Assembly (NCBI GenBank): GCA_021234155.1
Contig: JAJEKV010000009.1
Coordinates: 8,376,546-8,440,545 of the forward strand
Length of the DNA: 64,000 nt
Direction: 5' to 3'
Source of the DNA: Isoetes taiwanensis
Taxonomy: Eukaryota > Streptophyta > Lycopodiopsida > Isoetales > Isoetaceae
The notes below the pieces were generated by a model. That model made no database searches. It was not told where the DNA came from and saw nothing but the letters and a program-made list of their open reading frames with translations. The first letter of the stretch is position 1. Each line of letters opens with the position of its first letter. The translations under genes and the position numbers were made by a program. Positions 24,238 to 35,755 of this stretch are shown here, one piece after another.

Positions 24238-25570
24238 TTGTGTAACGGCCCTGGCTGCGTGATGGGCCAGTATACGTACTCATGTACGTATATACATATT
24301 TGACGTGCATGCAAGATAGAACATGCATGCAGGACAGAACTAAAAAATAAGCAAAAGCTTTATGAACTAAAAAATAAGCAAAAGCTTTATGAATTAGGGA
24401 GGCAAATTGAGAAAGGAATTTTAGAAGCTTTTTGGAGACATTAAGTAGAGGCCGCACTTTTTGGAGGAATTGCATCAGAGCTGCGGAAGCCAGAGCTTGA
24501 AGATTCGGCATTGATCTTCTTAATTTTCAGGTGGGGTTTGTGAATTTATTGAGAATTGTATAAGCTGTCCAGAATTGATTTGTGCATGCTAATATTATGG
24601 ATTGATATTAGAAATTGGAATTGTGGTAAAAAGTTAATCTGCTGTATCAAAATCGTTTGAGCCAGAAGGGGCACTCTGGAAAACTCCATGATCTGGAATG
24701 GATCAAATTTGTTGGCAAAGTGCCGATTTGAGCTTGTGTGAGGTAAATTAAAAGTAATCTTTTCACTAGAAAGCTGCTGGGAATTGTTATTGTTTTTATT
24801 TATTTCTTTTATAATAAGAAAGAAAGTAGAAAGGGTTAAGAAATGCTTGAGGGCACTACTTTTGGGTTGAGCACCATGAATCTGTTGTATGAAGAGCAGA
24901 CCGTATATCATGGTATTTGGGTGTTTAGATGAATAGAAAACACATATGAATCGGAAGAATTGGTAACTAAGGGGAGGTAATTAATTATATAGATAACTCA
25001 GATAATTGTACGGGCTTGCTCATGGAGATGGGGCTAGCCTTGGGGCTACTTGAGAAGTGTTCCAAACAATTGCAATCAGGAGATCCTATGGAATTTAAGC
25101 TGGAAAGACGTAATTTGGAGGCTCTATATTAATCGTGCTATTAAATTGATTAGCTAAGGAAGTGGTATTTAAATTATAAAACATTAAAACCATAGCTAAA
25201 GATGGCTTAAGAAATTAATGTTGTGAAGTGGACTATATCAACACCAAAGAAGTGGTTCCAGCTTGCTACATCGCCTGGGTTGGTTGGTTATCGGGATTTC
25301 ATCACCGAAATTACTACTTCAACATGGGTAGGTAGTATGGGCAACTTCGGCAAGTGGCAAGGGTATGGTTTAGACACATGTATATGATAAATAACTAATG
25401 AACAACACATGTCATCGTCTCAGTCATTGTGTCACAGTGTCTTGGTATTTTATTATGTACTTGGATCCTCCGGGGTCAGGCTTCCATCGATGGCCCGACA
25501 TGAATCATGTTCTATATTCTTTGTATTTGTGTTCTGTGACAACGAGCGTAGTTCTCCTGGCGAGGATGTT
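24238..25570 (+). repeat. Possible diverged LTR (starts TGTAACGGCC)
   Basis: The start TGTAACGGCC resembles TGTGACGGTCC at 31774, which follows a polypurine tract. Both continue with a similar AAAGCAAARGCTTRTGAA segment about 110 bp further in (here duplicated, 24337-24391). I infer two diverged LTRs of one family. The right boundary is unknown and no internal coding region connects them. Confidence 0.35.
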
Positions 25571-25798
25571 ACGTCAGTAAAGTCTTGTGAACTCCCATGG
25601 TAAGAGGTCCTCCAGTGCCAGATGTGGACTGAGAGGGTATGCGCATAGGAGGTTCACCCCACCACCTCGTTACAGGGCTTGGAATGTAAGCTGGCTGATC
25701 GTTATCCTGCAAACGGGGCCTGTATGTAGGCTGGCTGAGATACCCATTGTCCCAAAGTTTGTTTATGATAATTTAGTACTTTGGTTATGTTTTTTTGT

Positions 25799-26366
25799 AA
25801 CGTTCCTAACCGACATGCCCTTAACCAAAACCGTCTAGATGTTTATGAGTAGTCGCCTCTACCCATTTATGCCGGTGTCTCAGGAAGCATCTCCCATGGG
25901 TCCGTTACAATCTTTCCCACTAGAACTATGCTCGTCCTCGAGCATCACAAGACCATATACCACACCATCCCATAGTGTCCATCCAACGGTATTCCGAGTC
26001 ATACTTGCTCCCATAGAGATTCGAACTTGAGCCCTGCTCTGATACCAAATGTAATGTTTCTAACCGACATTGCCTTGACCAACTGAGCAAAACCGTCCAG
26101 ACGTTTATGAGTAGTCACTTCTACCCACTTATGCCGATGTCTCGGGAACATGACACCCCAGATCTACTCGAGCGGTCTCCCATAGGTCTGTTACAATCTC
26201 TCCCACTAGAACTATGCTCGTCCTCGAGCATCACAAGCCATAGACCACACCATCCCATGGTGTCCAAGACCAAGCCATGACCTATTGTCCAACGATATTC
26301 CGCGTCATACTTTCCCCCATGGAGACTCGAACTCGAGCCCTGCTCTGATACCAAATCTCGTGACGT
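25799..26366 (-). repeat. Two tandem copies of an LTR/primer-site-like repeat
   Basis: Copies at about 25799-26051 and 26052-26366 share CGTTCCTAACCGACAT, CGTCCTCGAGCATCACAAG and end CCTGCTCTGATACCAAAT. Read on the minus strand the ends give ATTTGGTATCAGAGCAGG, the typical retrotransposon primer-binding neighbourhood (TGGTATCAGAGC, initiator tRNA-Met). They are probably stacked LTR ends of a decayed retroelement on the minus strand. Confidence 0.6.
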
Positions 26367-27542
26367 TCCTAGGCAAAAGGATTACATTAGGCAAACGGTT
26401 GACAACCGAGAAGTCTAAGGTACCTTTTGGCCCTTGCATCTTTACCCTTATCAGGCTAATGATGTATTGATTGACTGCAGGTACGGGTTTCTCTTCTTAA
26501 TGTTTTACTTTTATCCAGTTTATATTAGGAGTACTTGGGAAGTTGGATGCAACAATGACATGATCTTGAATGGATGCTGCTCTATGAAGGCATAAGAAAA
26601 AAAAAAGAAAAGTAAAGATTTGATTACGAGAGCAGAAAATATATGCACAGAAAGAATACTCCTTCTTCTATCATTCCTCAAACAAAGGTACTCTGTTTTG
26701 AATACAATAGGATCTGATATCCAATACTATGTATTCTAGCTGTTATTTCTGTCCTTGAGAAAAATCTGAAATATTTGGCTGGGTTCTGCCTTGGTCTGGA
26801 AATCTACTTCAGATATGAATAATCTTGGGCTTTCTGGATCCATATATTCTGTAAACATTTCTAATATTCTGATATTTACTTATAGCCAACCTTTATGTTA
26901 TGTTCTTTTTGGAAAAAACATAATAGACTTGAAGGTGGATTATTCTGACCCATATTCCTTAATCTCCGTTGTATAATAATGAGAGTACAATATACTATGG
27001 CTATATTTGAAAGGGCTCTCTCTTATTTTTGCATGCAATTAAGTTTACTGCGGCAATATTACAAAACCAATATGTAGCATAATAACAGGGTTTTTTTTTG
27101 TGTTTTTGTACGCTTTTCACAAAGGTTTTCCTAAGATTTCATGGCGTATTCGAATGGATGTACTAATGCGTACATCTAGAGTGCACCATTTTTTAGTCGT
27201 TGATTTAGCTTTTTTTTCCAATGGTCCAACATCCAAGGGCTCACAACAAAAGCCCTCTTTTTATTTTAGGGGCTGAACATGCAGGCCTCGTGGATAGCAT
27301 TTTAAGGCACGAAACAGGGCTTGCAAATCTGCAACAACAGGGATTACTGCAGGTGGGATATGCACGCCATATCTGGATGTGGTTTACTTCTGCTACTGTA
27401 AGCATCTCGGCCGCAGCTCTAGCTCTTGTTTTGCATAAGTATGTGAATCAAAAAAATGGAAGCCTTCTATATTTTTCCTAGTATTCGTCGTCCTACTATC
27501 ATGTAGACAGCATAGGAATCGAAGAAATCAAAGAGAAATTGT
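26367..27542. other. Intergenic, unrecognised open segment at 27280-27481
   Basis: Mostly AT-rich and featureless. From a good acceptor (CATGCAG, ending 27283) an open plus-strand stretch reads LVDSILRHETGLANLQQQGL then VGYARHIWMWFTSATVSISA with a hydrophobic run. It looks like a captured exon, but I do not recognise the protein. Confidence 0.3.
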
Positions 27543-28070
27543 TCAACCGGTCAAAGAGTTGTGGGAAACATCGAATCTGCCAAGTTCTGTAAGGCCAGAA
27601 AAGTTTGTTGGAATGGATCCTGTGAGCCTATTGTGGCCAACAAAGAATTGCTTCAAATTGGCAGCTGCCATGCCCGCAGGAATTCTCCCTGTAAGTTGGT
27701 TAAAACCCAAATCCAGATCATCCAGATTAGGGAAGGAAACATTTAGAATTGGGCCAGAGAAGTTGTTTCTCCGAAGCCAAAGCTGGGCAAGCAACGGCAT
27801 GCCTTCTAGAAACGAAATATTACCCACAAATGCATTATTGGAGAGAGTGAGATTTTGCACAGAGCTGAGATTGATCAAGGAAGCAGGAATTTTTCCATCT
27901 AGTTTGTTAGCATGAAGCACTTCTTCCCACAAACCAGCAGGAAACTTATTTCCATTCTCAAAGTATTCTCGGCAGGTTTCTGTGGTGATTGTAAAACCTG
28001 GTGGCACTGATAAGCCTATGCTTGATATTTCTGCAAGATTTGCACCCTTTCCCACCAAGCTGTTAAACAA
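27543..28070 (-). pseudogene. Chimeric ORF: PPDK N-terminal segment fused to leucine-rich repeats
   Basis: A continuous 175-codon reading frame. Residues 1-50 contain [20 protein letters not shown] and [20 protein letters not shown], the nucleotide-binding N-terminal segment of pyruvate phosphate dikinase. From about residue 52 it becomes plant-type LRRs ([58 protein letters not shown]), like the ectodomain of LRR receptor kinases. There is no intron at the join and no stop, but no kinase, transmembrane or remaining PPDK sequence follows. This is most likely two captured host exons brought together by a mobile element. Whether it is expressed cannot be judged. Confidence 0.75.
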
Positions 28071-28429
28071 AATACTTAGTCAGTTCCATCTTGTAAATTT
28101 GGAAGCTCAGGATCATATCATTTTTTTTTTGGACTAGCACCGCTTGGAGAAGGTATATGGTATGGTCTTGGGTGATAACTGACTTCGATTTCAACTATTG
28201 GCTCGTGAAACTACGTTACATGGGATCGCAGATTGCATTCTTTTCACCTCTGCTCAACATAAATTGGGTTATGAATATGATATGCTTTGCTTGTCAGCAT
28301 CTGTTTGCACCTATTATTTATGAAATTGTTAATGTCGTTAATGGCTTTTATCTAATTTCTGGAAACAAGCTTGATATGCTATTTGCATGTTCAAGTGATC
28401 GTGTGTTGCTTGTTAAGTTCTTCAGATTT

Positions 28430-28556
28430 CCAAGCTCTGCCGGAGATGAGAAGCTCATGGTCTACAGCGCCTGTGTATCAAATGACACAGTATTACCGCG
28501 AAGGCACATTTGACAATTGCAAAGCAAAAGGATACTGCATTTCTAGTGGGTAAAAT
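28430..28556 (+). pseudogene. Exon-like fragment with YYREGTFDNC motif
   Basis: After a plausible acceptor the plus strand reads FQALPEMRSSWSTAPVYQMT then QYYREGTFDNC before losing similarity. The (Y)YREGxFDNC wording resembles small DUF3128/CHCH-type proteins, from memory and weakly. It is near another gene fragment on the other strand, which supports exon capture in this region. Confidence 0.35.
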
Positions 28557-29338
28557 ATCAGAATACTTTGGTTATAGCATGCAAGTTTTTGTCATATTCT
28601 TTGAGTTACTGCACGTTGAGATGAATCGTCTTGCTTCCTAATGCAGTCTTTGTAAGTTATGTGGATGCTGGCTTTGTTAAAGCTATCTTCACCAAAAAAC
28701 AGAAAATACATAATTCTCTATTTATTTCGGCCAAGAATTTGATCCATTCCTTCACAATCATATTCATGGATTGCAAGTGAAAATTCTGATATGGAGTTCC
28801 TCCATGCAATTCATGCTGAGGAGTGGGAACGCCTTCCTTGTTCGGTTCCCCACCGACTTGGCATCAAATCTGGGCCTCCAATTGGAGCATTCAACAGTGG
28901 GATATAATGTTATGTCAATAGGGGGCCTAATGCTGGACACAGAAGTTGCAACATTCATGCAAGAATGCAGAAATTCAATTTGGCGTCAGTTTTACTAAAG
29001 GAGGAGCCATTATAGAATGTTGAAGCAAGCAGATGGTATTTGGTGAGTGTTTGGAGCTGTACGGAGCACATGTTACCATATGCACTAGCATATGCATGAC
29101 AATGTGTAGTTTACAATAGTTTACATGATTCTTGTATTGCAATATTGAAATTACAGATAATGAATATAATGACTACATCAAATCCTATGTTTGCTTTTTA
29201 GTAATTAATATTTAGGCCCATAAAGTTTACCTATGTTTGCTTTAGTTAGGGCCCGAAGGGCCCAAAATTTTTTTTAATATAACAATCAACACACAACTAC
29301 CATTAACATTATTAACACAAACCATTTCATTTAACACA
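28557..29338. other. Intergenic, possible exon debris
   Basis: Around 28750-29000 there are open stretches in several plus-strand frames (for example DMEFLHAIHAEEWERLP) suggesting decayed exons, but no family is recognised. Confidence 0.3.
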
Positions 29339-29678
29339 TTTAAATTAAAATCCCCCTTAAACCCCCTTTGATTTAGGTGCATATTCACACGGGGGGTTAC
29401 GTAGGGCAGCGAGAGCTCCAAAAATATATTTACAATACATGTACAAAATTAACGCCATTAAGTACATTCTCTCAAACCTTATAGTATTTTGCAAACTTTA
29501 ATATACAGTATATAAAAACTTGTACATGCATACCCCACAAACGAGGATCACTATGTACGGTCCAGATCTTGGAATAAAGGGCAAATATGCCCATCTGACA
29601 GCTCTCGTTGCCCGGAGTAACACCCCGTGTGAATATGCACCCAAACCAAAGGGGGTTTAAGGGGGATTTTAATTTAAA
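29339..29678. mobile_element. Fold-back MITE of about 340 bp
   Basis: Left arm 29339-29418 and right arm 29600-29678 are inverted copies over about 79 bp, with a few mismatches. They run from TTTAAATTAAAATCCCCC at the outer end to GCGAGAGCT at the inner end. The 180-bp centre is AT-rich with no ORF. No certain target duplication is visible, so the superfamily is unassigned. Confidence 0.8.
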
Positions 29679-31764
29679 CACACAAAAACACACAGGATTT
29701 GCTTATAATTTTAGGATAAAACAGCATATAAATATGCTCATGAAGATTTTAGGGATAGAATACCAGACTTCTAGTCAGACTAAGAGTAACGAAAGAAACA
29801 TTACACATATTATGGCATAAGTATAATGTTTTGCTACATTCCAAAGCTTAAATTGTGAAAAAAAAAGTGTATGATATTGTTAGCCAGTGGCAAAATTTTA
29901 TGCGTTGCCTAGTGGCAAAATTTCCAGTTAAGTTAACTCTACTGACAGCTTGTTTGTTGGGAATATCTCTAGGATACCTGATATGGCCTAATATTCACAA
30001 TAGTCAGGAGTTGTAGAATAATGTAAATTTGGTCTCTTGGCAATATATGCATAAGTTTACTTGGCCCAAAGAAAACTGAACAAAGGGCTGTATACTATAT
30101 TAAACAGTATTAATAATGATAGCAAATTCTTTACCTTGGAAAAAATGGTACCATCGAGGATTGAGAAATTCTTGTACGGCCAGATAAGACAGCAGAGGGA
30201 TTGACCAATGCTGATGTTTGAGCTAGTCTTTACTAGTTCAAGCCATCTCTCTCTTTTTTCCTTTTTTAATGCGGTACAATTTCTGCTCCAAAAAACACCA
30301 AGACTTCGAACACATCTGGGTAGTTTTGGAGAGAAGTGCTTCTCTTGTAATCTCATTATGGAAATCATATTCCATTTTCCCTGCGACAAAGCAGGAAGCA
30401 AAGTGCCCTTGACTTTAAGAAGTATTATATATTTTATTACAAATGCAAGGGGGTGGATACTGCTGCTATTAGAGCAAATTGTCAGGTAGCATTGATTGTT
30501 GGGTTTTTTGCCAAGTTAGCCCTCCCAAAAGGGTATTCACATCTATTACAACAAACATAAGTAACGGACCCATGGGAGACCGCTCGAATAGATCTTGGTG
30601 TCGTATTTCGAGACACCAACATAAATGCGTAGTAGCGATCACTCATAAACGTCTAGATGGTTTTGCCCAAGGGCACGTCGGTTAGGCATGTATAGTAAAT
30701 TTGGCTTGCTAGAAGTGGTTGCAGATACTCTAAGGAAGAGGTGGCAATTGAGTTACGTGACTTATTGGATCGAGCAAATAGGAACTTGATTGAAATTAAT
30801 AGCAGTTGGCGCTTATAAAATCTTATTGAAGGACTAGTCGGTGTGATTGGAGTAGATGTATGGGAAAGGCTAGCTATAGAGATCAAGTGTGTAGCCTAAG
30901 ATACTTCTATGTCATTGGGTAACTCGTAGAGGAATTCTTTATAATAGGTACTATAATCCTTATGGCTCTCTTGTATCAACTTAATTATGTTATCTAGCGG
31001 TAAGATACATATACTAGGGGATTTCAGGGGTGGGTTAGTATTCTATGGCACATAGCGTCTTCCCTATGAAAAGTTGCATTAAGTACATTATGCTTGTTAT
31101 CTTGGATAGGATGTGCATGTTTCTTTGTTCTCCTTTGTTGCTATGGATGCATTATACATAGAATATACATATTAAGTAATAATTCAGTTATTTCTAAACT
31201 TGGAGGTATGTTAGATTGAGTGCTAGAAGAGTCAAGCACTAGAGCTACTAGTAGATATTTTTCTTTAGCTTAAATCACTTGTATGAAGCTAGCTTTGAAC
31301 ATTCAAGTTTGGAGAGGCATCATCTTGGATTGAAGCATAGAGTTTATGTCATTTAAGACTTGGATGATGATGCAATTGTGTTTGACAAGGATGGATTACT
31401 CTTGAAGGATAAAGTTCATTCGTTTGGTGGTATATTAAATTGATGATTAGGATGCGAAGCCCGAAGAGTGGAACAAGATGATTAGTATCTTGTTCTTGGA
31501 AGGTGAATTAGAATGGTGAGAGTAATTGATCTCCTCTTGTAATATAATTGTCATATTGAACTCAAGCACTGGAAACAATTATGTGCTAAAAAGATTACGT
31601 GATCTTGGAATGCGCTTGCACATAATATATACTATGCATTTGAGATGTGATAAGATGACATTGATACCTAATCGATTATGAGGTTCTAGTTCTATAATGG
31701 GCTTCAAAAATGCTCTATTGATTTGGAATCGACCTATGAGTGAGGACGTGGATTAAATTTTAGA
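29679..31764. other. Intergenic retroelement debris
   Basis: No intact gene. At 30555-30692 an inverted copy of the repeat seen at 25799-26366 appears (GTAACGGACCCATGGGAGAC ... GGCACGTCGGTTAGG). From about 30700 to 31765 the sequence has the feel of the degraded 3' end of a gypsy polyprotein region leading to a polypurine tract, but no motif is certain. Confidence 0.4.
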
Positions 31765-33000
31765 AGGGGAGAATGTGACGGTCCTAGTACCTTGGCCTTA
31801 TTATGCATTACATATTTTGGGGTATTATACCAATAATGCATACTTAGTATGTGTTAGAATTACAAAATATCTCATGCTAAAAGCAAAGGGCTTGTGAAGA
31901 TTTCTGGAAGGAGGCAGCATGAGCAACTTTTGGGCAGTTTTGATGGCTAGACCGAAAGTCGTCCGTATGTGGGAGATATCAGAGAAAGAGTCGCGATAGG
32001 TTCGAATTGACTGCACTGTGTATCTTTTTGTATAGTTTGATTCATGGAGCTAGAAGCTGAAAGGAGGGATATTTTGGAAGGAAAACAACTATAAGATGCC
32101 AAAAAACCATTCTTGGTTAAGCCTTACACCAGCGGTTGCTTTTGAATTACCTGAGTGACGTTCTTGGTTTATATTGAGAGGCTTTTGGATTAAATCTCTT
32201 GATATTGATGGTAATTGATTGAAATCACCATTACATGGCTTGCAAGTGGTCTCCTAGCACTGGACGCAGGCTAGGAGGGTGTGTACACATGAGGCTTGCA
32301 AGTGGTCACCTAGCATGGAGAAGTTACTTGATATTTATAGTGATTGATAGCTTCGTCGCGCTACATGGCTTGCAGCACTAGACGCACGTTAGAGGATGTG
32401 TACACATACCCGCCCATATTTGCTGCAGGGTCTGATCAGCCCAAGTGGCCTGCATAGAAGCAGAGTTGCACTGCATGTTTATAGTTCCATGGTTTTTACT
32501 TCATGGTTGTCTCATGATTATTATGATTTTCATGATCTGGTTATAACATGTAGAGATATCATAATTGGATGCATTCGTCCCGGCGGTTGCACCTTTAAAA
32601 ACCTGTATTAAGCAACACCGTGACTAGTAGGGGTATTTTTTTTTTAAGGCTCCCATTCATGTACGGTCGAAGGAAAATACGGGTGCACCACAATACTTTC
32701 GTAAGTGGTCGTGAATGGGGAAAGATGAGCGGTAATTCTCTTCCCATAGAGTACGTGTTTGGGTGCTTAGAATCAGAAGCTTAGGCGCCTAGGTAATAAG
32801 CATTTTTCAGTTGAAATCATATAACCATCTTGCTTTAGAGGTGTTTTTTTGAAAGGAGCGGTGTTATAAAGGATTAGGGTTCTTAATCATTCCATTGTTC
32901 AGTGTTTGCTGAAGAAAACATAAACATTTGAGCATTTTGGTCAGAAAGAGAGAAATAGAGCAGTAATTCTGCAGTGCGATCCTTTACTTTTTGAGCATAT
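31765..33000 (+). repeat. Polypurine tract and probable 3' LTR start
   Basis: AGAAGGGGAGAA (about 31762-31773) is directly followed by TGTGACGGTCC, the classic layout of a gypsy polypurine tract next to the 3' LTR. The LTR end is not defined; internal duplications (GCTTGCAAGTGGTC at about 32239 and 32294) and a low-complexity tail follow. No coding sequence. Confidence 0.5.
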
Positions 33001-33720
33001 TCTTTGAAGTCGTATTTAATTAAAGTGGGACTCATTCCATTCCCATTTTTTTTCGGAACCCTGTTATTTTACACAAAAAGGAGCACCCCGACCCGAAACC
33101 TGTCCTTAATTCGAATTTTTGTCTGTTAGTGTGCATCCAAGCTTTCTCCCAATTTTCTCGGATAGCGAGTCGAGTCCCTGTTTTGGGGCTCAAAATAAGA
33201 GTTTTTCGCGTGAGGGTGAATTCCTTTACCAAGACATTTTGGCTCTATTTTCTTAGGTGGGTAGACAAGAGATCACAAATTCCAACAAAAATTAAGCAAA
33301 TTGTTTACTTAATCACCAAAAAATACTAGTTTTGAGATACCTTATAATTATAAATGGGCTCATTACAATATATATTACAGTGGGTGAAGAGACGATAGTG
33401 GTCGTATTATCACAATGATTACACCCTCTTCACACATGAACCACCTAGTGCAAAGGGTGCGTGGAAGCTCTCTCCAAGTCATGGAGCAACTTACAGACGA
33501 TAAAAATTTGTATGAGGAGTTCCTTCATGGTCCACGTGCTTGTATGTGCAACTGATGTCACCACCCTCTTCTCGGCACCTTTCTTCAATGAACTGGTCTT
33601 TTCATTGCTCCCAAGCATGTATAATCTGGTCGAGACAAGGACTGCAAAAGACAAAATCAAGTTAGTCAAGTGATGCTACAGGCAAAATACGGGCCATTTT
33701 TGGAAAATACAGGCCTGAGA

Positions 33721-34081
33721 GCCTTTCTCGACTCGCGAGTCGAGAAAGGCAGCTCAGAGGGAAAAACACAGGTCAGAAGGCCTTTCTCGACTCACGAGTC
33801 GAGAAAGGCAGCTCAAAGCAAAAAACACAGGTTTTAGGGGTCAGAAGTCCTTTCTCGACTCGCGAGTCGAGAAAGGCAGCTCAAAGCGAAAAACACAGGT
33901 TTTAGTTGTCAGAAGGCCTTTCTCGACTCGCGAGTCGAGAAAGGCAGCTCAAAGCGAAAAACGCAGATTTTAGGGGTCTGAAGGCCTTTCTCGACTCGCG
34001 AGTCGAGAAAGGCAGCTCAAAGCGAAAAACGCAGATTTTAGGGGTCAGAAGGCCTTTCTCGACTCGCGAGTTGAGAAAGGC
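33721..34081. repeat. Array of six 30-bp palindromes, 68-bp period
   Basis: Six copies of a palindrome with core CTCGACTCGCGAGTCGAG, extended to 30 bp by GCCTTT and AAAGGC. Starts: 33721, 33780, 33848, 33916, 33984 and 34052. The last four spacings are exactly 68 bp. Most copies are perfect palindromes; copies 2, 3 and 6 carry single changes. The spacer reads AGCTCAAAGCGAAAAACGCAG then TTTTAGGGGTCAGAAG. Confidence 0.95.
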
Positions 34082-34239
34082 AGCTCAAAGCGAAAAACGC
34101 AGGTTTTAGGCAGCTCAGAGTAAAAAAACGCAATTTCAAGGGCCAGAGATTATTTTTGCGGAGCATCATTTTATCTATCTATCCATCTAATTTTCCACCA
34201 TAGTTTATTATTCTCACACACCATAGTTTATTGTTTTTC

Positions 34240-34545
34240 TCACAGCACATTAGTATTTAGCACACATTGGTATTTAACAATTGTTTTTATACTAGCACAC
34301 ATTAATATTAGCACACATTAGCATTTTTATACTAGCACACCTTAATTAGCACACATTAGTACTTTATACTACCACAATTTCATAATACACACATTAGCAT
34401 ACTAGCACACGGTCCATAGAAAGCACACATTAGTATTAGCACACATTAGCATTTTTATACATTAATACACATTAGTATTAGCACACATTAGCATTTTATA
34501 CTAGCACACATTAGTATTAGCACACATTAGTACGGTCCACTTTTT
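34240..34545. repeat. AT-rich AGCACACATTAG repeats
   Basis: About a dozen loosely spaced copies of AGCACACATTAGTATT/GCATTTTTATACT, forming a degenerate minisatellite without coding potential. Confidence 0.85.
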
Positions 34546-35091
34546 ATCTTAGGTATAAGAATAATATGCCTAGCACCACTAAGGTCAACATAAGGGGTAA
34601 AATATGATTATACAACCATACATATATAAACACACAACCATGCTATTAATTTGCGACAAAAATTCAAATATTTATACGGGTGACACTAATAAAATGATAG
34701 CCCACGCTATAAGGATTTTAATAATAAGGATTTTAATAATTGGCCACGCTTTACCCTGCCTTTGTTACGTACAATTTATATCCCCCTTTTTTCTCCCACC
34801 CATGCTTAAATTCGAAATTTGAAATTTAAAAAAAGGGGGGGAGGGGATTTGAGACATACCTTTGAAAACAAGAGAGATTTAGGACATGTGTCACTGCTGA
34901 GATTTGGTACACTTATGCCATGGCTATGGAGAACGCCCAAAATCTTGGCTACAGCATCGAAGCATCGAAGCTCCTGGCTATGGCTGGTAAGATGTAGTTC
35001 TCACCCAGCGGAAAGTACCATGCGAAAAAAAAATCGGTTGCGTTGGGAGCAAGGATCGGGGATACATGAAAAAAAGAATCAATCGGAAAGA

Positions 35092-35217
35092 TTCGTGAGA
35101 AGAAGGCTATGGCAGAGCTTTCTTAAGGTAATCGTCATGCTTTATCTTCCGGACTCGTGAGAAGAAGGCTATGGCAGAGCTTTCTTAAGGTAATCGTCAT
35201 GCTTTATCTTCCGGACT
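35092..35217. repeat. Exact 63-bp tandem duplication
   Basis: TCGTGAGAAGAAGGCTATGG and the following 43 bp are repeated at 35155. It ends 20 bp before the start codon of the ORF at 35237, so it could lie in that gene's leader. Confidence 0.92.
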
Positions 35218-35236
35218 CGGCTTTCCTGCTGCGACC

Positions 35237-35755
35237 ATGGCGGCCATGGAGGAACTATGCAAGCCAGTTCCGGCGATTAGGGCAATCGCCATAGCCAAAG
35301 ACTCCTCAAGCCGCACCCGCCGTCCTCTCCTCGATGTCTGCTCTCGGCTCCGGATTTCTAACCAGTTGCACACCACTATTTTGGCCATGGCGTCTTCCCA
35401 TCATGGTCATCTCCAAAGCTCTAGCTATGGCGTCGCCATGCCCGGCCCGGACACTCCCTGCCACGATTCCTTGGATTTGAATGCAGGGAATGAGAAGTCT
35501 GTTTCGCAGATGGATGAGCTAAGGGCACAGCGCTGGAAAATGGCGTCGGAGTTGGCTTTTATGCACCAATCAGGGCTTGTTCAATTGGTAACAGATGATT
35601 CGGATGAACTACAAGATAGTGTTGGATTAGATCCTGCATCTTCCAAGCTCCTTGAAGACGAGATTTTGATGAGCGGTAGCTCAAAGGGATCTGGTAGGCC
35701 TAACGAAAATATTGATCTGAACTTAAATGAAAAAGAAGACAAACTTAAATATTGA
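35237..35755 (+). CDS. Hypothetical protein with two DLN (EAR-like) motifs
   Basis: 172 codons with a stop at 35753-35755. The sequence is Ser-rich and hydrophilic, with SLDLNAG near residue 78 and NIDLNLNEKED near the C-terminus. DLNxxP/LxLxL motifs are the plant EAR repression motif that recruits TOPLESS co-repressors; here they are DLNAG and DLNLN, so the match is partial. No DNA-binding domain is visible. The codon composition is more GC-rich than the surroundings. It lies inside the inverted-repeat-bounded segment, so it may be a captured exon and not a free gene. Function is not known. Confidence 0.4.
   Translation: MAAMEELCKPVPAIRAIAIAKDSSSRTRRPLLDVCSRLRISNQLHTTILAMASSHHGHLQSSSYGVAMPGPDTPCHDSLDLNAGNEKSVSQMDELRAQRWKMASELAFMHQSGLVQLVTDDSDELQDSVGLDPASSKLLEDEILMSGSSKGSGRPNENIDLNLNEKEDKLKY

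Noticed and set aside
30057-30401. Minus-strand ORF (about 114 codons)
   Set aside because: No family recognised, no splice context, and surrounded by retroelement debris.
33721-34081. Coding potential across the palindrome array
   Set aside because: The open frame is produced by the 68-bp units and the absence of stops in them; the product is a meaningless repeat.
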